From: Faecalicatena fissicatena
GTDB lineage: Bacteria > Bacillota > Clostridia > Lachnospirales > Lachnospiraceae
NCBI GenBank assembly: GCA_001028025.1
Contig: LDAQ01000017.1
Span: forward strand, 1 to 64,000
Direction: 5' to 3'
Length of the DNA: 64,000 bases
Shown: positions 43,432 to 53,866 of the stretch, in pieces
How positions within the stretch are numbered: position 1 is the first letter of the stretch
Layout: the number at the start of each line of letters is the position of its first letter
Notes under the pieces: generated by a model
Seen by the model: only the letters and a program-made list of their open reading frames with translations
Told to the model about the DNA's origin: nothing
Database searches by the model: none
Position numbers and translations under genes: made by a program

Positions 43432-44463
43432 TTAACAATCACCCTTCAGCACTCCGAGGTATCTGCCGACCATCTCAAACTCTTCTATATAGATACAGTT
43501 TTCAAGAGTGCCGTCCAATATTCCCCGGCGGCATTCGCTGTAGTCCATCCATATTACTTCTTCGACTTCCTCCTGCTGCAGGCTGAGTCCGGCTATATCT
43601 ACAGGTTCACTGTACACATATACTGAACTAAGCTCATCATCCCTGAATGGCATGCCATAGAAAACATCTTCAAAACCCCCGTGATGAATGCCCACAAACT
43701 GCAGCTCTTCAGGATCGGCCTGGATTCCCAGCTCCTCCTGCATCTCTCTTACTGCGGAATTCAGATATTCATCCCCCGCTGCCACATGCCCTGCCGATGA
43801 AATATCATAGCACCCGGCATTGGAATCTTTAGCGGCACTGCGTTTTTGCAGGAGGACATCATAGCCGCTCTTTTCATTTTTTTGTACCACCCAGATATGA
43901 GAGGTAGCATGAAGGCTCCCCTCACGGTGAGCGACGCCCCGCTCCCTTACAATACCAGTCCTGCTGCCATCAGGATTCAGAATATCAAATAATTCCATCT
44001 CTATTCCATCCAGCGCAGCATATTGAAGCGTATCTGTCTTATCATATACAAGCTTTAAAGAAAAGAATTCTCTCTCCTCATCCAGAAGACGGAAAAAGAT
44101 CTTATCCCCTTCCCATATGTTCAGGCCCAGAACTGCCTTCTTGTCCACCCATTCCAGCTGGCCTTCATTGCAGGCAGTCTGTTCTCCGGTAAAACCATCT
44201 GCAGTATACAGAGACATATATTCCACAGTATCTTCCCCATATACAAAGGTGACAAGTCCGCGGTATCTGTAGGAGGTCAGGGTAAAGCCAGTCTCCTCCC
44301 AAACTTCTCTGAGCAGGCATTCTTCCGGGCTCTCCCGATCTTCAAAGTGTCCGCCCACACCAATCCATTTGTCTTTATTTACATCGTTCTTCTTCACAGT
44401 CCGGTGCAGCATCAGATAACGGTTATCTTTTTCGATATAACATAAAGTACTCAATCTGAACAT
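43432..44463 (-). CDS. Tandem Nudix hydrolase
   Basis: A 343-residue protein with two Nudix domains. Domain 1 (about 1-150) resembles 8-oxo-dGTP diphosphatase, with a full Nudix box GHFEDRESPEECLLREVWEETGF reading as G-x5-E-x7-REVxEExG. Domain 2 (about 165-335) resembles the IPP-isomerase-like/YfcD group, box starting GHVAAGDEYLNSAV then REMQEELGI, with Asp in place of the first Glu. Both keep REx2EE. The ATG at 44463 follows GGAG by eight bases. The fusion is seen in Clostridia as a MutT-like protein; substrates unknown. Confidence 0.9.
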   Translation of the reverse strand: MFRLSTLCYIEKDNRYLMLHRTVKKNDVNKDKWIGVGGHFEDRESPEECLLREVWEETGFTLTSYRYRGLVTFVYGEDTVEYMSLYTADGFTGEQTACNEGQLEWVDKKAVLGLNIWEGDKIFFRLLDEEREFFSLKLVYDKTDTLQYAALDGIEMELFDILNPDGSRTGIVRERGVAHREGSLHATSHIWVVQKNEKSGYDVLLQKRSAAKDSNAGCYDISSAGHVAAGDEYLNSAVREMQEELGIQADPEELQFVGIHHGGFEDVFYGMPFRDDELSSVYVYSEPVDIAGLSLQQEEVEEVIWMDYSECRRGILDGTLENCIYIEEFEMVGRYLGVLKGDC

Positions 44464-44661
44464 GCTTCCATCTCCCATCCAATTTTATCTTTCTTTATTC
44501 TAACACAACCGAATGGGATTTTGCAGCTTTTACTACTTTCACAGCAATAAGCAGAGGCGCACCAGGCGAATTAATACGCTGCCACGGCTCGAAGCCACTC
44601 CCGCAGATGGACTTTTCTGCCGGCCTGATGTACCAGCTAAGAAACCGGGAAGCCTGTTTCA

Positions 44662-47391
44662 TTATGGAATCAGCATTACCGGTTCAAATATCCCTGCTTT
44701 TAGATCTGTAGCCGTATTCCTCACTATTACAGAAAGCACGCAGTTTTCCTGAGATAAACAGGGGATTGTAACTGTCACTCCTCCCGCCATTCCAAAGGAT
44801 TTTTTAGTCAGGCATTCCTCTCCCAGATATATTTCAACATCACCTGCCACCTTGTTAAAACAGAGGGTTTTGCCGGCGTCATTCGGGGATAGTTCTGCTG
44901 TCCGGTAAAGGCAATACCACCCGGCTTTTCCAGTCATCTGTGACTGAGCCTTACCTTCGAATTCCACAGGCTCCAGTGTATTCATATCAGACTTATCCAT
45001 CACAAGGACCAGCTCCGGTTTTTCCTTTTCCGCCTTATGTGACATCCTCCAGCCACCGACTAACGCTGTGGTTACACTTAATATCTCCTGTTCTTTGCCG
45101 TCCCTGCGTATTTCCCATCGACCGCTGAATTCCCCAAGTTTCTCTGAACTTATTCTTACGCTCATATATTCCCGCTCCTCCGCCCGCAGGATAATCTGAC
45201 AGCGCCCCCGGAATAACCTAACCCTGCCAATATCTTCGCGGTCATGGCTGTTAGGGTTGGCATTTCCTGCTCCAAGAAGATACGCTCCATCTGCCGATAC
45301 TTCTATATATCCTTCTTCCTGAGGCTGGAATTCTCCATTCGCATCAACGGCCGATATGTCTAAGATCAGGGCGTCCTTTGTACTGTAGTTCACGTAATTA
45401 CGGTTGGACTCCACTTTGAATGACACTGCTTCCTCTGCCGTTATCCGCTCAGCCTCTGTTACCTGCTTTCCTGAAATATACCCTGCAGCGCGCACTGTGC
45501 CCGGCTCAAACTCCAGTTCCCAGGAACATTGCTCATACATCTCGTTTGGCTGCCTTCCCATTGACCGGCCATTTAAGAAGAGTTCCACTTCCTCACAATT
45601 GCTGTAAGTCATAACCCGGATCTGCTCTCCCTTTTTATGATTCCAATGCGGCAGTATATGAAGTATTGGCTCCTTTTTCCAGTATGCCTTATATAAATAA
45701 TAAGTGTCTTTCGGGAATCCACACGCATCGATGACTCCGAAATGTGAACTTACGCTTGGCCATTCGTAAGGTGATGGTTCTCCCCGGTAATCAAATCCGG
45801 TCCATACAAACATGCCCATCACAAAATCTCTCGTCAGGACCGCCTGATTGGCTGCCCGTACTGTCTGCCCCCAGGGAGCGGTATTTTCATCATAGTTGCT
45901 GAATATCTGCTCCTGCACATTATCCCTGCAGGTCTCCCGGGTAGAAAATGCAGACACTAATTCAGACGATACAATGGGCTGCTGCGGATACATCTCGTGA
46001 AACGCATCATAGCTGTCTATATAATAATTGATCCCTGTTATGTCAAATGCTGTGGCGGCCCCTTCAGCTTCCATATATCCGCCATTAAATGCTCCCAGGA
46101 CAGGGCGGCCTGCATCAAGCGTTTTTATTCGGGCTACCATCCTTTCCGCCATTTTTCTTCCTTTGGCGGTTCCCTGCAGGGGTTCTTCATTAAAAACCGC
46201 ATATATTACAACGCTTGGATGATTTCTGTCACGCTGCACCATCCCCTCCAGCCGTTCCATTACATCTTTTGAGGTACTGAATGCCCGGTTTTCATCCATT
46301 ACCAGAATCCCCATCTGATCGCATAAGTCCAGAAGTTCAGGGGTTGGATTGTGGTGAACACACCGGTAGGCATTACAGCCCATATCCTTTAATATCTTCA
46401 GACGGTATCTCTGCACCTCGTCCGGCAGTGCCGCCCCGATTCCCGCATGATCCTGATGGTTGCATGTACCAAGCAGCTTCACTGCCCTTCCATTCAGCAG
46501 GAATCCCCTGTCTGCATCAATTTCGATCGTACGGCAGCCGAATGGAATATCAGTTTCATCCGTCATATCACCGTTTTTCAGCCGTACCTTACAATGATAC
46601 AGATAGGGTCGGTCTATCTCCCACAGCTCAGGATCTGCCAATTTCATTTCAAAGGACTGTCTGATCTTTTCATAAGGAGCTGTGATTCCCTCCGTGCTGT
46701 GCTGCATACCTGGCATTACGGTTCCTGTATTATCACATATCTCAACCGTACACTGGTACTGCTGCTCCACACCTGATGAGTTTTCAAGTTCAACTTCAAT
46801 CCGGGTGTCCCAGCCGTCCTGTCCCGTTTCAGAGTTTACGGCAATGCCGTTATAGACCGGATGTACCAGAGCTTCTTTATGCAGCCAGACATGACGGTAA
46901 ATCCCGGATCCTTCATACCACCATCCTTCCCAGATGCTGCAGTCTACTTCCACCGCCAAAATATTCGGCTTTGTACCATAATTTGCTATGTCTGTAATAT
47001 CTATGGAAAAGCTGTTGTAGCGGCTTTCATTATGATATATCTTGCAGCCGTTCAGGTACAAATCTGAGATCCCGGCAATCCCATCAAATACAATTCTAAG
47101 AGCGCGTTCCCTGTCAGATTCACTCAGGCAGAATTTTTTACGGTACCAGCCTTTAAGGCCCTTCCTGTAACCATGATCCGCCGCCGCTGTTCTGTCAAAA
47201 CTCTGGTTGTGCTGCCAGTCATGGGGCAGATCCACATCCTGCCAGAGCGTATCATCAAATTCCAGTGCCGCTGCCCCGGTAATTCCCCCTGCTTTTGCGA
47301 AACCATAGACATCACCGTGTGTCAGGGTTTCCGGCAAAATGCCAAAATCCCCCAGTGAAAACTTCCATTCCCTGTCGAAATTATATCTCAT
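44662..47391 (-). CDS. Glycoside hydrolase family 2 (beta-galactosidase-like)
   Basis: A 909-residue intracellular enzyme without signal peptide. Sugar-binding jelly roll (about 1-185), Ig-like domain (to about 285), TIM barrel (about 290-600) and two or more C-terminal beta domains. The acid/base Glu is in YAVFNEEP (about residue 398) and the nucleophile Glu in VSSELVSAF (about 476). GMFVWTGFDYRGEPSPYEWPSVSSHFGVID is typical of the group. It hydrolyses beta-galactosides or related plant glycosides imported by the GPH transporter encoded just upstream. GAGGAG precedes the ATG. Confidence 0.93.
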   Translation of the reverse strand: MRYNFDREWKFSLGDFGILPETLTHGDVYGFAKAGGITGAAALEFDDTLWQDVDLPHDWQHNQSFDRTAAADHGYRKGLKGWYRKKFCLSESDRERALRIVFDGIAGISDLYLNGCKIYHNESRYNSFSIDITDIANYGTKPNILAVEVDCSIWEGWWYEGSGIYRHVWLHKEALVHPVYNGIAVNSETGQDGWDTRIEVELENSSGVEQQYQCTVEICDNTGTVMPGMQHSTEGITAPYEKIRQSFEMKLADPELWEIDRPYLYHCKVRLKNGDMTDETDIPFGCRTIEIDADRGFLLNGRAVKLLGTCNHQDHAGIGAALPDEVQRYRLKILKDMGCNAYRCVHHNPTPELLDLCDQMGILVMDENRAFSTSKDVMERLEGMVQRDRNHPSVVIYAVFNEEPLQGTAKGRKMAERMVARIKTLDAGRPVLGAFNGGYMEAEGAATAFDITGINYYIDSYDAFHEMYPQQPIVSSELVSAFSTRETCRDNVQEQIFSNYDENTAPWGQTVRAANQAVLTRDFVMGMFVWTGFDYRGEPSPYEWPSVSSHFGVIDACGFPKDTYYLYKAYWKKEPILHILPHWNHKKGEQIRVMTYSNCEEVELFLNGRSMGRQPNEMYEQCSWELEFEPGTVRAAGYISGKQVTEAERITAEEAVSFKVESNRNYVNYSTKDALILDISAVDANGEFQPQEEGYIEVSADGAYLLGAGNANPNSHDREDIGRVRLFRGRCQIILRAEEREYMSVRISSEKLGEFSGRWEIRRDGKEQEILSVTTALVGGWRMSHKAEKEKPELVLVMDKSDMNTLEPVEFEGKAQSQMTGKAGWYCLYRTAELSPNDAGKTLCFNKVAGDVEIYLGEECLTKKSFGMAGGVTVTIPCLSQENCVLSVIVRNTATDLKAGIFEPVMLIP

Positions 47392-47639
47392 CTGTCTTCT
47401 CCTCTAAACTTTATGATAGTATATGCATACTGGATCTATTGATACTGTGCCAACGCCAGTTCTGCCCCCTGCTGCTTCGTTCATTGACTGGCTTTTACCA
47501 TGTTTTAGTCCATTTATGGAGATATTATATCATTGGCAATTGCTCTATTGTTATCATTAACGATCTAAAAAAGAGCATATTCGACCATTCATATTTTGTA
47601 ATAGTCGTCCGGGCTTATAGGCGACCTTCCCTATAAGAT

Positions 47640-47676
47640 GAAGAAAAGACTGCTATGCCGCTGCATAACAGTCTTA
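47640..47676. terminator. Terminator between the GPH transporter and GH2 genes
   Basis: AAGACTG...CAGTCTT with inner CTATG...CATAA arms and T-runs on both sides. It lies right after the transporter stop, so GH2 probably has its own promoter in 47392-47640, where a dyad GTATATGCATAC is visible. Confidence 0.8.
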
Positions 47677-47679
47677 TCA

Positions 47680-49083
47680 TTATTTTTCTATATCATCCTC
47701 TGTAACCATCGTTTGTTTCGCTTTATCTCTTACAGCAAGCCGTTCTCTCACCCCGTCCATATATCCCGGTTTATCAAGATTATAGATCAGCAGCGGAACG
47801 ATCCCGAGCAGGAATACAATTCCAGGCAGCAGATTCGCAGCCAGATTGATCCCGGTCTGGATGCGGGGTGTCATGTCCACTCCGCCCGCATATCCAAATG
47901 CGCCCATAACCAGCAGAAATACTGAGTTTGCAATTGCCGTTGCTATTTTAATTGCACATCCCTGGAAGGAAAATGCCATGCCGTCATTGCGCATACCATG
48001 TTTGTCGTCGAAATCATCAATTGCATCTACCATCATACCGGCGCCGCATGGGCCTGCAACATATCCGAGACCATAATAGATTAAAACAATGAAGTCAAAC
48101 ACGATATTTTCATACGGGCCCACAAAAAGAATAATCAGCGCGGACCCCTGAATAACCATAGAAATAACCGCTGTATTGCGTTTCCCTAATTTTTCGATGA
48201 TCTTTGGTGTAAACGGCATAATCACTGTGCCGACAATCATCTGCATCATCATAAAAACCGTAATGAATGTAAAGTTCCGGACACAATACATATAGAAATA
48301 AACGGCCACAGAGATACGCCCAAGCATTCCGAACATATTAAAGAAACAATATGCCATTGCACATACAAGATTCTTATTTTTAAATATCATTTTCAGACCG
48401 TCGCTTATTTTTCCCTGGTCTTCTTTTTTCACTGTAATTCTCTCTTTAGAAAGAATTGCAACTGCCCAGAACATTGGAAGAGCGGCTGCTGCAAGCAGGA
48501 TGGCTGATGCTTGGTACCCTGACGCCTGATCGCCTTTGCCAAACCACTCTACAAGTCTGAGTACAAACAGGTTTAGGATAATCTGTCCAACCGTCATTCC
48601 CATCATCTGGGCTGCGTTTAATTTGTTGATTTCCTTTGGATCACGTGTCATAACAACCGGCAATGCGAGATATGGCACGTTTGTCATTGTATAGGACATT
48701 CCAAGGCCGATATATGTAATGTAAGCATACGCAAGCTTCGCCGGTCCGCCAAAGCCCGGTACTGTAAAGGTCAGGATTGTAAAGATAACAAGGAAAATGG
48801 CACCCACAAAGATATACGGCCTGAAACGGCCATGTTTCGTGTGTGTTCTCTCCATCAGGGTCCCCATCATCGGATCATTGATGCCGTCCCATATTTTTGC
48901 CACCAACATCAGAAGCGCTACCGCCCCTGTCCCAAGACCAAACACATCCGTATAGAAAATAGACAGATACGTGCTTACCATCGTCCATGACAGCTGAGAG
49001 GCAAAGTTACCTAACCCGTATACAATATAGTGCTTTGCCGTCAATGGCGCCATACCAAAAGAATTTATTTTCTGTTCTCCCAT
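47680..49083 (-). CDS. GPH-family glycoside/sugar cation symporter
   Basis: A 467-residue, twelve-helix transporter of the glycoside-pentoside-hexuronide family (MelB/XynB/UidB-like). The hallmark N-terminal region reads GINDPMMGTLMERTHTKHGRFRPYI, and the central loop KKEDQGKISDGLKMIFKNK precedes helix 7. It probably imports an intact glycoside for the GH2 enzyme or the deglycosylation enzymes. Confidence 0.94.
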   Translation of the reverse strand: MGEQKINSFGMAPLTAKHYIVYGLGNFASQLSWTMVSTYLSIFYTDVFGLGTGAVALLMLVAKIWDGINDPMMGTLMERTHTKHGRFRPYIFVGAIFLVIFTILTFTVPGFGGPAKLAYAYITYIGLGMSYTMTNVPYLALPVVMTRDPKEINKLNAAQMMGMTVGQIILNLFVLRLVEWFGKGDQASGYQASAILLAAAALPMFWAVAILSKERITVKKEDQGKISDGLKMIFKNKNLVCAMAYCFFNMFGMLGRISVAVYFYMYCVRNFTFITVFMMMQMIVGTVIMPFTPKIIEKLGKRNTAVISMVIQGSALIILFVGPYENIVFDFIVLIYYGLGYVAGPCGAGMMVDAIDDFDDKHGMRNDGMAFSFQGCAIKIATAIANSVFLLVMGAFGYAGGVDMTPRIQTGINLAANLLPGIVFLLGIVPLLIYNLDKPGYMDGVRERLAVRDKAKQTMVTEDDIEK

Positions 49084-49106
49084 AATTCTCTCCTTTTAAC
49101 TGCCCG

Positions 49107-50069
49107 TTACATTTTTGCAATTGTATCTTCAAAGTTTTTGTATTTTTCCATCATCTCAGGCAGTGTTTCTTTGTTTTCAACCAGTTTCGGAACACATACT
49201 TTAATCATATTCTGAATTTCATTGTAATGCTCATAGATCCCGATGTTGGTATTTCTTGCCCGGTTGATCTCTTCCTGAGGCCATTCCACTTCAATCTTGT
49301 CACCATTGACAGAAAGGCTGCCCCAGATACCGCAGACGGGACACTCTACATGCGTCGTCCCATTCATGCTGAGCAGCGGATTATGGCAGACCGGACATAC
49401 CCCCTCTTCTCCTTCCCATGTATCCACTTCGTCATAGGGTTTTCCCAGAGACTGGGCAACCGCTGTTCCAAGATCTGTGCATTTCTGCATCAGCGCCGGG
49501 TCAAACAGAGGATGGCCGGTTCTTCCCTGATCATACGCATCCACATGCCCCACACATTTCATGCAGAATGAGAAACTGAAGAGATCCAGCATCGGCAGGC
49601 CGAGAGCTACCCAGTTATGCGTCTTGGCGCCGCCCACGGAGATGTATCCCGTGTATCGGTCCTTGAAATATCTTGGATCCAGTTCGGGTTTTCCCTCTTC
49701 TCTGCGCTTTTTGTTTTCTTCGATCAGGGCCGCCCGGTCATGGGAGGGGCCGAAACGGTCCACAAAATTCTTGAACTGTCCCACAATGCCTACCGCATAG
49801 ACCGGAGCCGCGATTATAATACCATCCGCATCCAGGCACGCTTCTTCCAGAACACTGTAATCATCTTTCATGCAGCAATGGATTTCCACTTCCCCATTAT
49901 CCCTGAGACGGCTGCAATAATCACATGCACGGCAATGACCGATATTCATAGTTACTGTATTTATGAACTGTACCTCCGCTCCTGCAGCCTTTGCAGCAAA
50001 CAGGGCCTCCTTTACCATGACATCACATCTCTGGTTTTTTCTTCCAAAAGAAATTCCTAATACTTTCAT
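49107..50069 (-). CDS. Iron-sulfur flavoprotein / NAD(P)H-dependent FMN reductase
   Basis: A 320-residue protein. The N-terminal flavodoxin-like domain (about 1-190) begins VLGISFGRKNQRCDVMVKEAL, has the compact cluster motif CRACDYCSRLRDNG plus later CC, and PVYAVGIVGQFKNFVDR. A C-terminal rubredoxin/zinc-ribbon-like module (about 225-255) has CPVCHNPLL and CPVCGIWG. It is likely a redox enzyme or electron carrier for the reductases of this island. It is expressed with the GPH transporter, 23 bases upstream of it. Confidence 0.88.
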   Translation of the reverse strand: MKVLGISFGRKNQRCDVMVKEALFAAKAAGAEVQFINTVTMNIGHCRACDYCSRLRDNGEVEIHCCMKDDYSVLEEACLDADGIIIAAPVYAVGIVGQFKNFVDRFGPSHDRAALIEENKKRREEGKPELDPRYFKDRYTGYISVGGAKTHNWVALGLPMLDLFSFSFCMKCVGHVDAYDQGRTGHPLFDPALMQKCTDLGTAVAQSLGKPYDEVDTWEGEEGVCPVCHNPLLSMNGTTHVECPVCGIWGSLSVNGDKIEVEWPQEEINRARNTNIGIYEHYNEIQNMIKVCVPKLVENKETLPEMMEKYKNFEDTIAKM

Positions 50070-50189
50070 TTCTTCCTCTCCTTCGTCTTTTTGATACTCT
50101 AAGTTTACCGTTTTTCACACAGATCTGCTTTCCTTAGCCTCGCCTGTAAGTAAGGAAATAATTGGTGTAAAAAAAGGCATACGAAAAGA

Positions 50190-50222
50190 GAGAACAAAAA
50201 AGCTTATACCTTTTTTGTTCTC
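50190..50222. terminator. Terminator after the AraC-GH39 gene
   Basis: GAGAACAAAAAA pairs with TTTTTTGTTCTC around a nine-base loop. T-rich tails occur on both strands (CCTTTTTTT on plus, TCTTTTCG on minus). Confidence 0.85.
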
Positions 50223-50248
50223 CCTTTTTTTATATATCTGATCTTCTA

Positions 50249-52651
50249 TTACTCTTGCTGTACGGTATATTGGTATCTGATATCCAGCAGCCTGATCTCC
50301 TGTTCCATCAGAATATTTTCCAGTTCCAATGTTTCATTTTCTACAGATATACTGTGCATCTCGATTCTTGGTATGGCACTCTTCCTCAGGTAGTTCATCT
50401 CGTCCTTTGTCAGGTTTTTACCGTACTCCAGCCGTTTCCATATATCCTGGGCACTTCCGTTTTCCCGGTTCACATAGTATATTTTCACCTGATAGGTTCC
50501 GTTCTTAACATGATTCAACGCAAACTTTAATTTCAGCGGTTCCGCATTTCCGGTATAACTGTCGATCTCTTCCAGCGCAATCTGTTCTTCGTCTTTAAAA
50601 ACATAGTGGGCGGACAGCTGTTTGAAGTTATGGCATGCAATCGTAAAATGTCCCCGTCCATTCGTTGTGACAATCGCATATTCCTCTTTTTTAATCACAT
50701 CCGGCTGCAGCCGTTTCATAAATGCAAATGCATGAAACGCAGGCTTGTAGATGCCGTCTCTGGAGATCAGACCGGAATCTCCATTTAATATATCATTGGT
50801 ATCATAATAATCAGAATAGCTGTCCAGCGCATGCCAGTATGACATCAGATCCACTTCCCCATTCATGTCAATACAGTTCTTAAGCACATAAGCGCCCTGC
50901 TCACAGCTGTCATTGATCTGGTTTCGGTTGGAAATCGTGAAATTCCACTCCGTAATATGCAGCTCTTTCACCTCTATTCCCACATCGCGTATTACATTCT
51001 TCATAATTGCGACCTGGTTTTTCATATAATCCACATCAATTGATTTTCTTCCATATCGTTTGCCCGCTTCCATGGCGGCTGTGTACTGATAGGAATACAC
51101 CGAAAGAAAATCTGGCTGGTACTTACGCTGCTTCCATATTTTTAGAATCTCCAGACATGGAACCGTGTCGTATCCCAGGATAAATCCCGCTCCCCCGACT
51201 CTTATCTGGGATGAAATTTCTTTGAGAACGCGGAAAACAGTTTCAAAATAATGATAATACTGGCCATCCTCTTTTTCCATTTCGTACAGATTATTATTCC
51301 AATATTCAAAATACCATGTTTCGATCTCTTCGATCCCATAACGGTTCACCAGATGCGTTCCAAACTCCTGCATAATACCTTCGAACATCTCTTTTGAGTA
51401 ATGTCCGATCTTTTCATACTCCTTTAAAACGCGCTCCGGGGAATACATAAACGCTGTCTCCTTATGTCCTAACTCCAGATATGGTTTGATATGGTTCTCC
51501 ACCAGAAAATCCAGAACCATGTCAATCTTCCGAAAATTACATTTCCCGCTCTCACTGACACATTCTTCCCTGGAAAAAATATTCCAGATTCTGGCATACA
51601 AAATATCTGTCTCGCTCTTTAATTCTCTGATCTGATTCTGCACATCTGAATGCAGAATCTGATATGCCTCCCCTATACATACCGTCCGAAAACCGTTGGA
51701 AAGCTTGGTTCCCGGCTGAAGGGTATCGATTTGATATATCTGCATATTTTTTGTCTCAGGCTCTTTTTTCTTTGCTTTTAATTCCAGATATTTTTGGATC
51801 CGCTTCAGCTCACGTTCTGTCACATCCCGGTCCGGTTCTCCCGACATTTCCTGATACTGCAGCCTTTTTCTGTATTCGCTCGGGGCTTCTCCGTAAACAT
51901 CCTTAAATGCTTTTGTAAATGCAGCGGAAGTCGGAAATCCATTATCCAAAGCAATGTGTGTCATATTCTTCTGCGTATATAATAACTCGTCAACCGCATG
52001 AAACAGACGCACATTATTCAGGTACTCCATAAAAGTCAGACTGAGATTTTTCTTAATATATTTTGACAAATAGGCATTTGATAAAAACAACCTGTCAGCC
52101 AGGTCATTCAGGCTGATCTGTGACTGATAATTTGCCTGAACATAGTTCTGTATCTGCGAGATTCTTTGTTTATCCTGTGAACTTTCTATATGAAATCTGG
52201 CATCATCCATTTTCACCAAAAAGTTACCGGTCAGAAGATGTAAGCACTCATAATACAATGCATTCAGATGCAGTTCATTCTTTTCATCTTTCTCAAAATA
52301 CCGCAGCATAATCTGGTCCAGATAGTTCCGCAGCTGCTGATATGCCGCATTTTTATCTACTAACGTATTGCACCAGAATAATAGCTGCATGGTTCCCATA
52401 TGTTCCGCCAGCAGGTGAAAATCTATCTCGAACCTGGCAGCCAGTACATCCTGGTTTCCATCCATCATATGATGCTTATTCGCGTTGATGAGAAGGATAT
52501 CGCCCTGTTTCATACGAAAAATCTGATCATCAATCGAAGCCGTTAATTCTCCGGCCAGTACATAAAACAGCTCCGGATTTTGATGGTAATGCGTCGACTT
52601 CTCGCCTTCTGTGATAAAATAAAACTGCATTAATCTTCTGTCATTCTTCAT
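50249..52651 (-). CDS. AraC-type regulator fused to a GH39 domain
   Basis: An 800-residue protein. The N-terminal cupin sensor (about 1-130; HYHQNPELFYVLAGELT) is followed by an AraC DNA-binding domain (about 165-265; two helix-turn-helix units, DVYGEAPSEYRKRLQ). A glycoside-hydrolase-39 (beta-xylosidase-like) TIM barrel and C-terminal beta domain (about 300-800) complete it. In the barrel YFEYWNNNLYE sits where the acid/base Asn-Glu pair is expected (second residue not Glu here), and LHITEWNFT keeps the nucleophile Glu. The barrel may serve as a sugar sensor rather than an enzyme. It probably controls this glycoside island. Confidence 0.9.
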   Translation of the reverse strand: MKNDRRLMQFYFITEGEKSTHYHQNPELFYVLAGELTASIDDQIFRMKQGDILLINANKHHMMDGNQDVLAARFEIDFHLLAEHMGTMQLLFWCNTLVDKNAAYQQLRNYLDQIMLRYFEKDEKNELHLNALYYECLHLLTGNFLVKMDDARFHIESSQDKQRISQIQNYVQANYQSQISLNDLADRLFLSNAYLSKYIKKNLSLTFMEYLNNVRLFHAVDELLYTQKNMTHIALDNGFPTSAAFTKAFKDVYGEAPSEYRKRLQYQEMSGEPDRDVTERELKRIQKYLELKAKKKEPETKNMQIYQIDTLQPGTKLSNGFRTVCIGEAYQILHSDVQNQIRELKSETDILYARIWNIFSREECVSESGKCNFRKIDMVLDFLVENHIKPYLELGHKETAFMYSPERVLKEYEKIGHYSKEMFEGIMQEFGTHLVNRYGIEEIETWYFEYWNNNLYEMEKEDGQYYHYFETVFRVLKEISSQIRVGGAGFILGYDTVPCLEILKIWKQRKYQPDFLSVYSYQYTAAMEAGKRYGRKSIDVDYMKNQVAIMKNVIRDVGIEVKELHITEWNFTISNRNQINDSCEQGAYVLKNCIDMNGEVDLMSYWHALDSYSDYYDTNDILNGDSGLISRDGIYKPAFHAFAFMKRLQPDVIKKEEYAIVTTNGRGHFTIACHNFKQLSAHYVFKDEEQIALEEIDSYTGNAEPLKLKFALNHVKNGTYQVKIYYVNRENGSAQDIWKRLEYGKNLTKDEMNYLRKSAIPRIEMHSISVENETLELENILMEQEIRLLDIRYQYTVQQE

Positions 52652-52806
52652 CCCAAACCTCTTTTATGCTCTTTTTACGCGCTTTTTATTCTCCGTGTAT
52701 TCTCTATAGCCAGTATAACATTTTTCCTGACAAGAAACAGCATAAAGATAGCTCCATAGCGCATTAACTACAGTTGTCCTTATTCTTCTGGTCACTTTTT
52801 ATTATT

Positions 52807-53766
52807 TTAATCCTCTTTTGGTTTTGCCGGCACTTTGAAGTACGGTCTTTTGGGGTGGGCAAGACAATATGGTGTGTCAAACCCGACTTCTTCTACAGGG
52901 ATCAGTCTGCGGAATTCTCCATTTTTTTCAGCCTCATCCAAAATGTTTTCAAACAGTGGCTTTCTTACGCCTATAAACGGCTTAATATGCTCCATAATAT
53001 CCGGCTCCAGCCGAATTGCCCCTGTCGGACAGATCATAAAGCACCAGGCGCATTCATGATTATCATTACAGCATTTTCCCTCACTCCCGAACTTCTGGGG
53101 ATCCGCCGATAAATCAATATAATCCATTGTGCAGTTATCCATACAGCGTGTACACTTTGGATAAATACACTTCCGGGGATCACGGACAATCTTTCCCTGA
53201 GGATTGCCATATTCCAGAAGCATATTTACAATTGCAACCGCCTGATCCTGATTCACGTTGTTCTCTGGCATTGGCGGAATCAGCTGCGTCTCGCCTTCAT
53301 AGATTCTCCGGCTTCGTTCCGCCATTTCACGTCCAAAGCCCCTTGCTTCCTCCAAATCAATCTCGTCTGGATGTCCTGCTGTATAATAAGGCTCCGGCAT
53401 CCCCGGCATCACAACATTGCCATACCATCTCCTGCTTCCAATCACAGTAAAACCAGCTTTTTTTAAGTTAGGCAGCACTACGGGAAAATAAAAACCGGGC
53501 ATAGTTCCATGTGTACAAAATGAAAAGATATGTTTTCCGTTCTGGTCCGGTGCTTCCTTATAAAATTTGCGGATGTTTGGGGGATCCGCCTTCCACACCG
53601 GACTCCCCAGCCCAATCAAATCATAGTTCTCGAGCATATCATATGTAACGTTCTTAATACTTTTCACATCCACCTGCTCTGCGGCTTCTCTTGCGCCTTC
53701 TGCAATACTGTGTGCTACCTTCCTTGTATTGCCGCTTTGGGAAAAATAAATCACTAACACTTTCAT
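52807..53766 (-). CDS. Flavodoxin-ferredoxin fusion (EFR1-like)
   Basis: A 319-residue protein. The N-terminal flavodoxin domain has YFSQSGNTRKVAHSIAEGA and GLGSPVWKADPP. The C-terminal two-cluster ferredoxin region has CIYPKCTRCMDNC and CAWCFMICPTGAI, but with irregular spacing and extra cysteines. The ATG at 53766 starts exactly at the flavodoxin fold. It likely relays electrons between the NuoF/NuoG-like module encoded upstream and a terminal reductase. Confidence 0.9.
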   Translation of the reverse strand: MKVLVIYFSQSGNTRKVAHSIAEGAREAAEQVDVKSIKNVTYDMLENYDLIGLGSPVWKADPPNIRKFYKEAPDQNGKHIFSFCTHGTMPGFYFPVVLPNLKKAGFTVIGSRRWYGNVVMPGMPEPYYTAGHPDEIDLEEARGFGREMAERSRRIYEGETQLIPPMPENNVNQDQAVAIVNMLLEYGNPQGKIVRDPRKCIYPKCTRCMDNCTMDYIDLSADPQKFGSEGKCCNDNHECAWCFMICPTGAIRLEPDIMEHIKPFIGVRKPLFENILDEAEKNGEFRRLIPVEEVGFDTPYCLAHPKRPYFKVPAKPKED

Positions 53767-53866
53767 CTCTTCTGTCACTCCTTTATATTTCTTTGCATAA
53801 AGTTCGAAAACACCTGCCCCATCGCTGAACTGAGCACCCAAACCGCAAAGTATGTGCCCGTTTATA

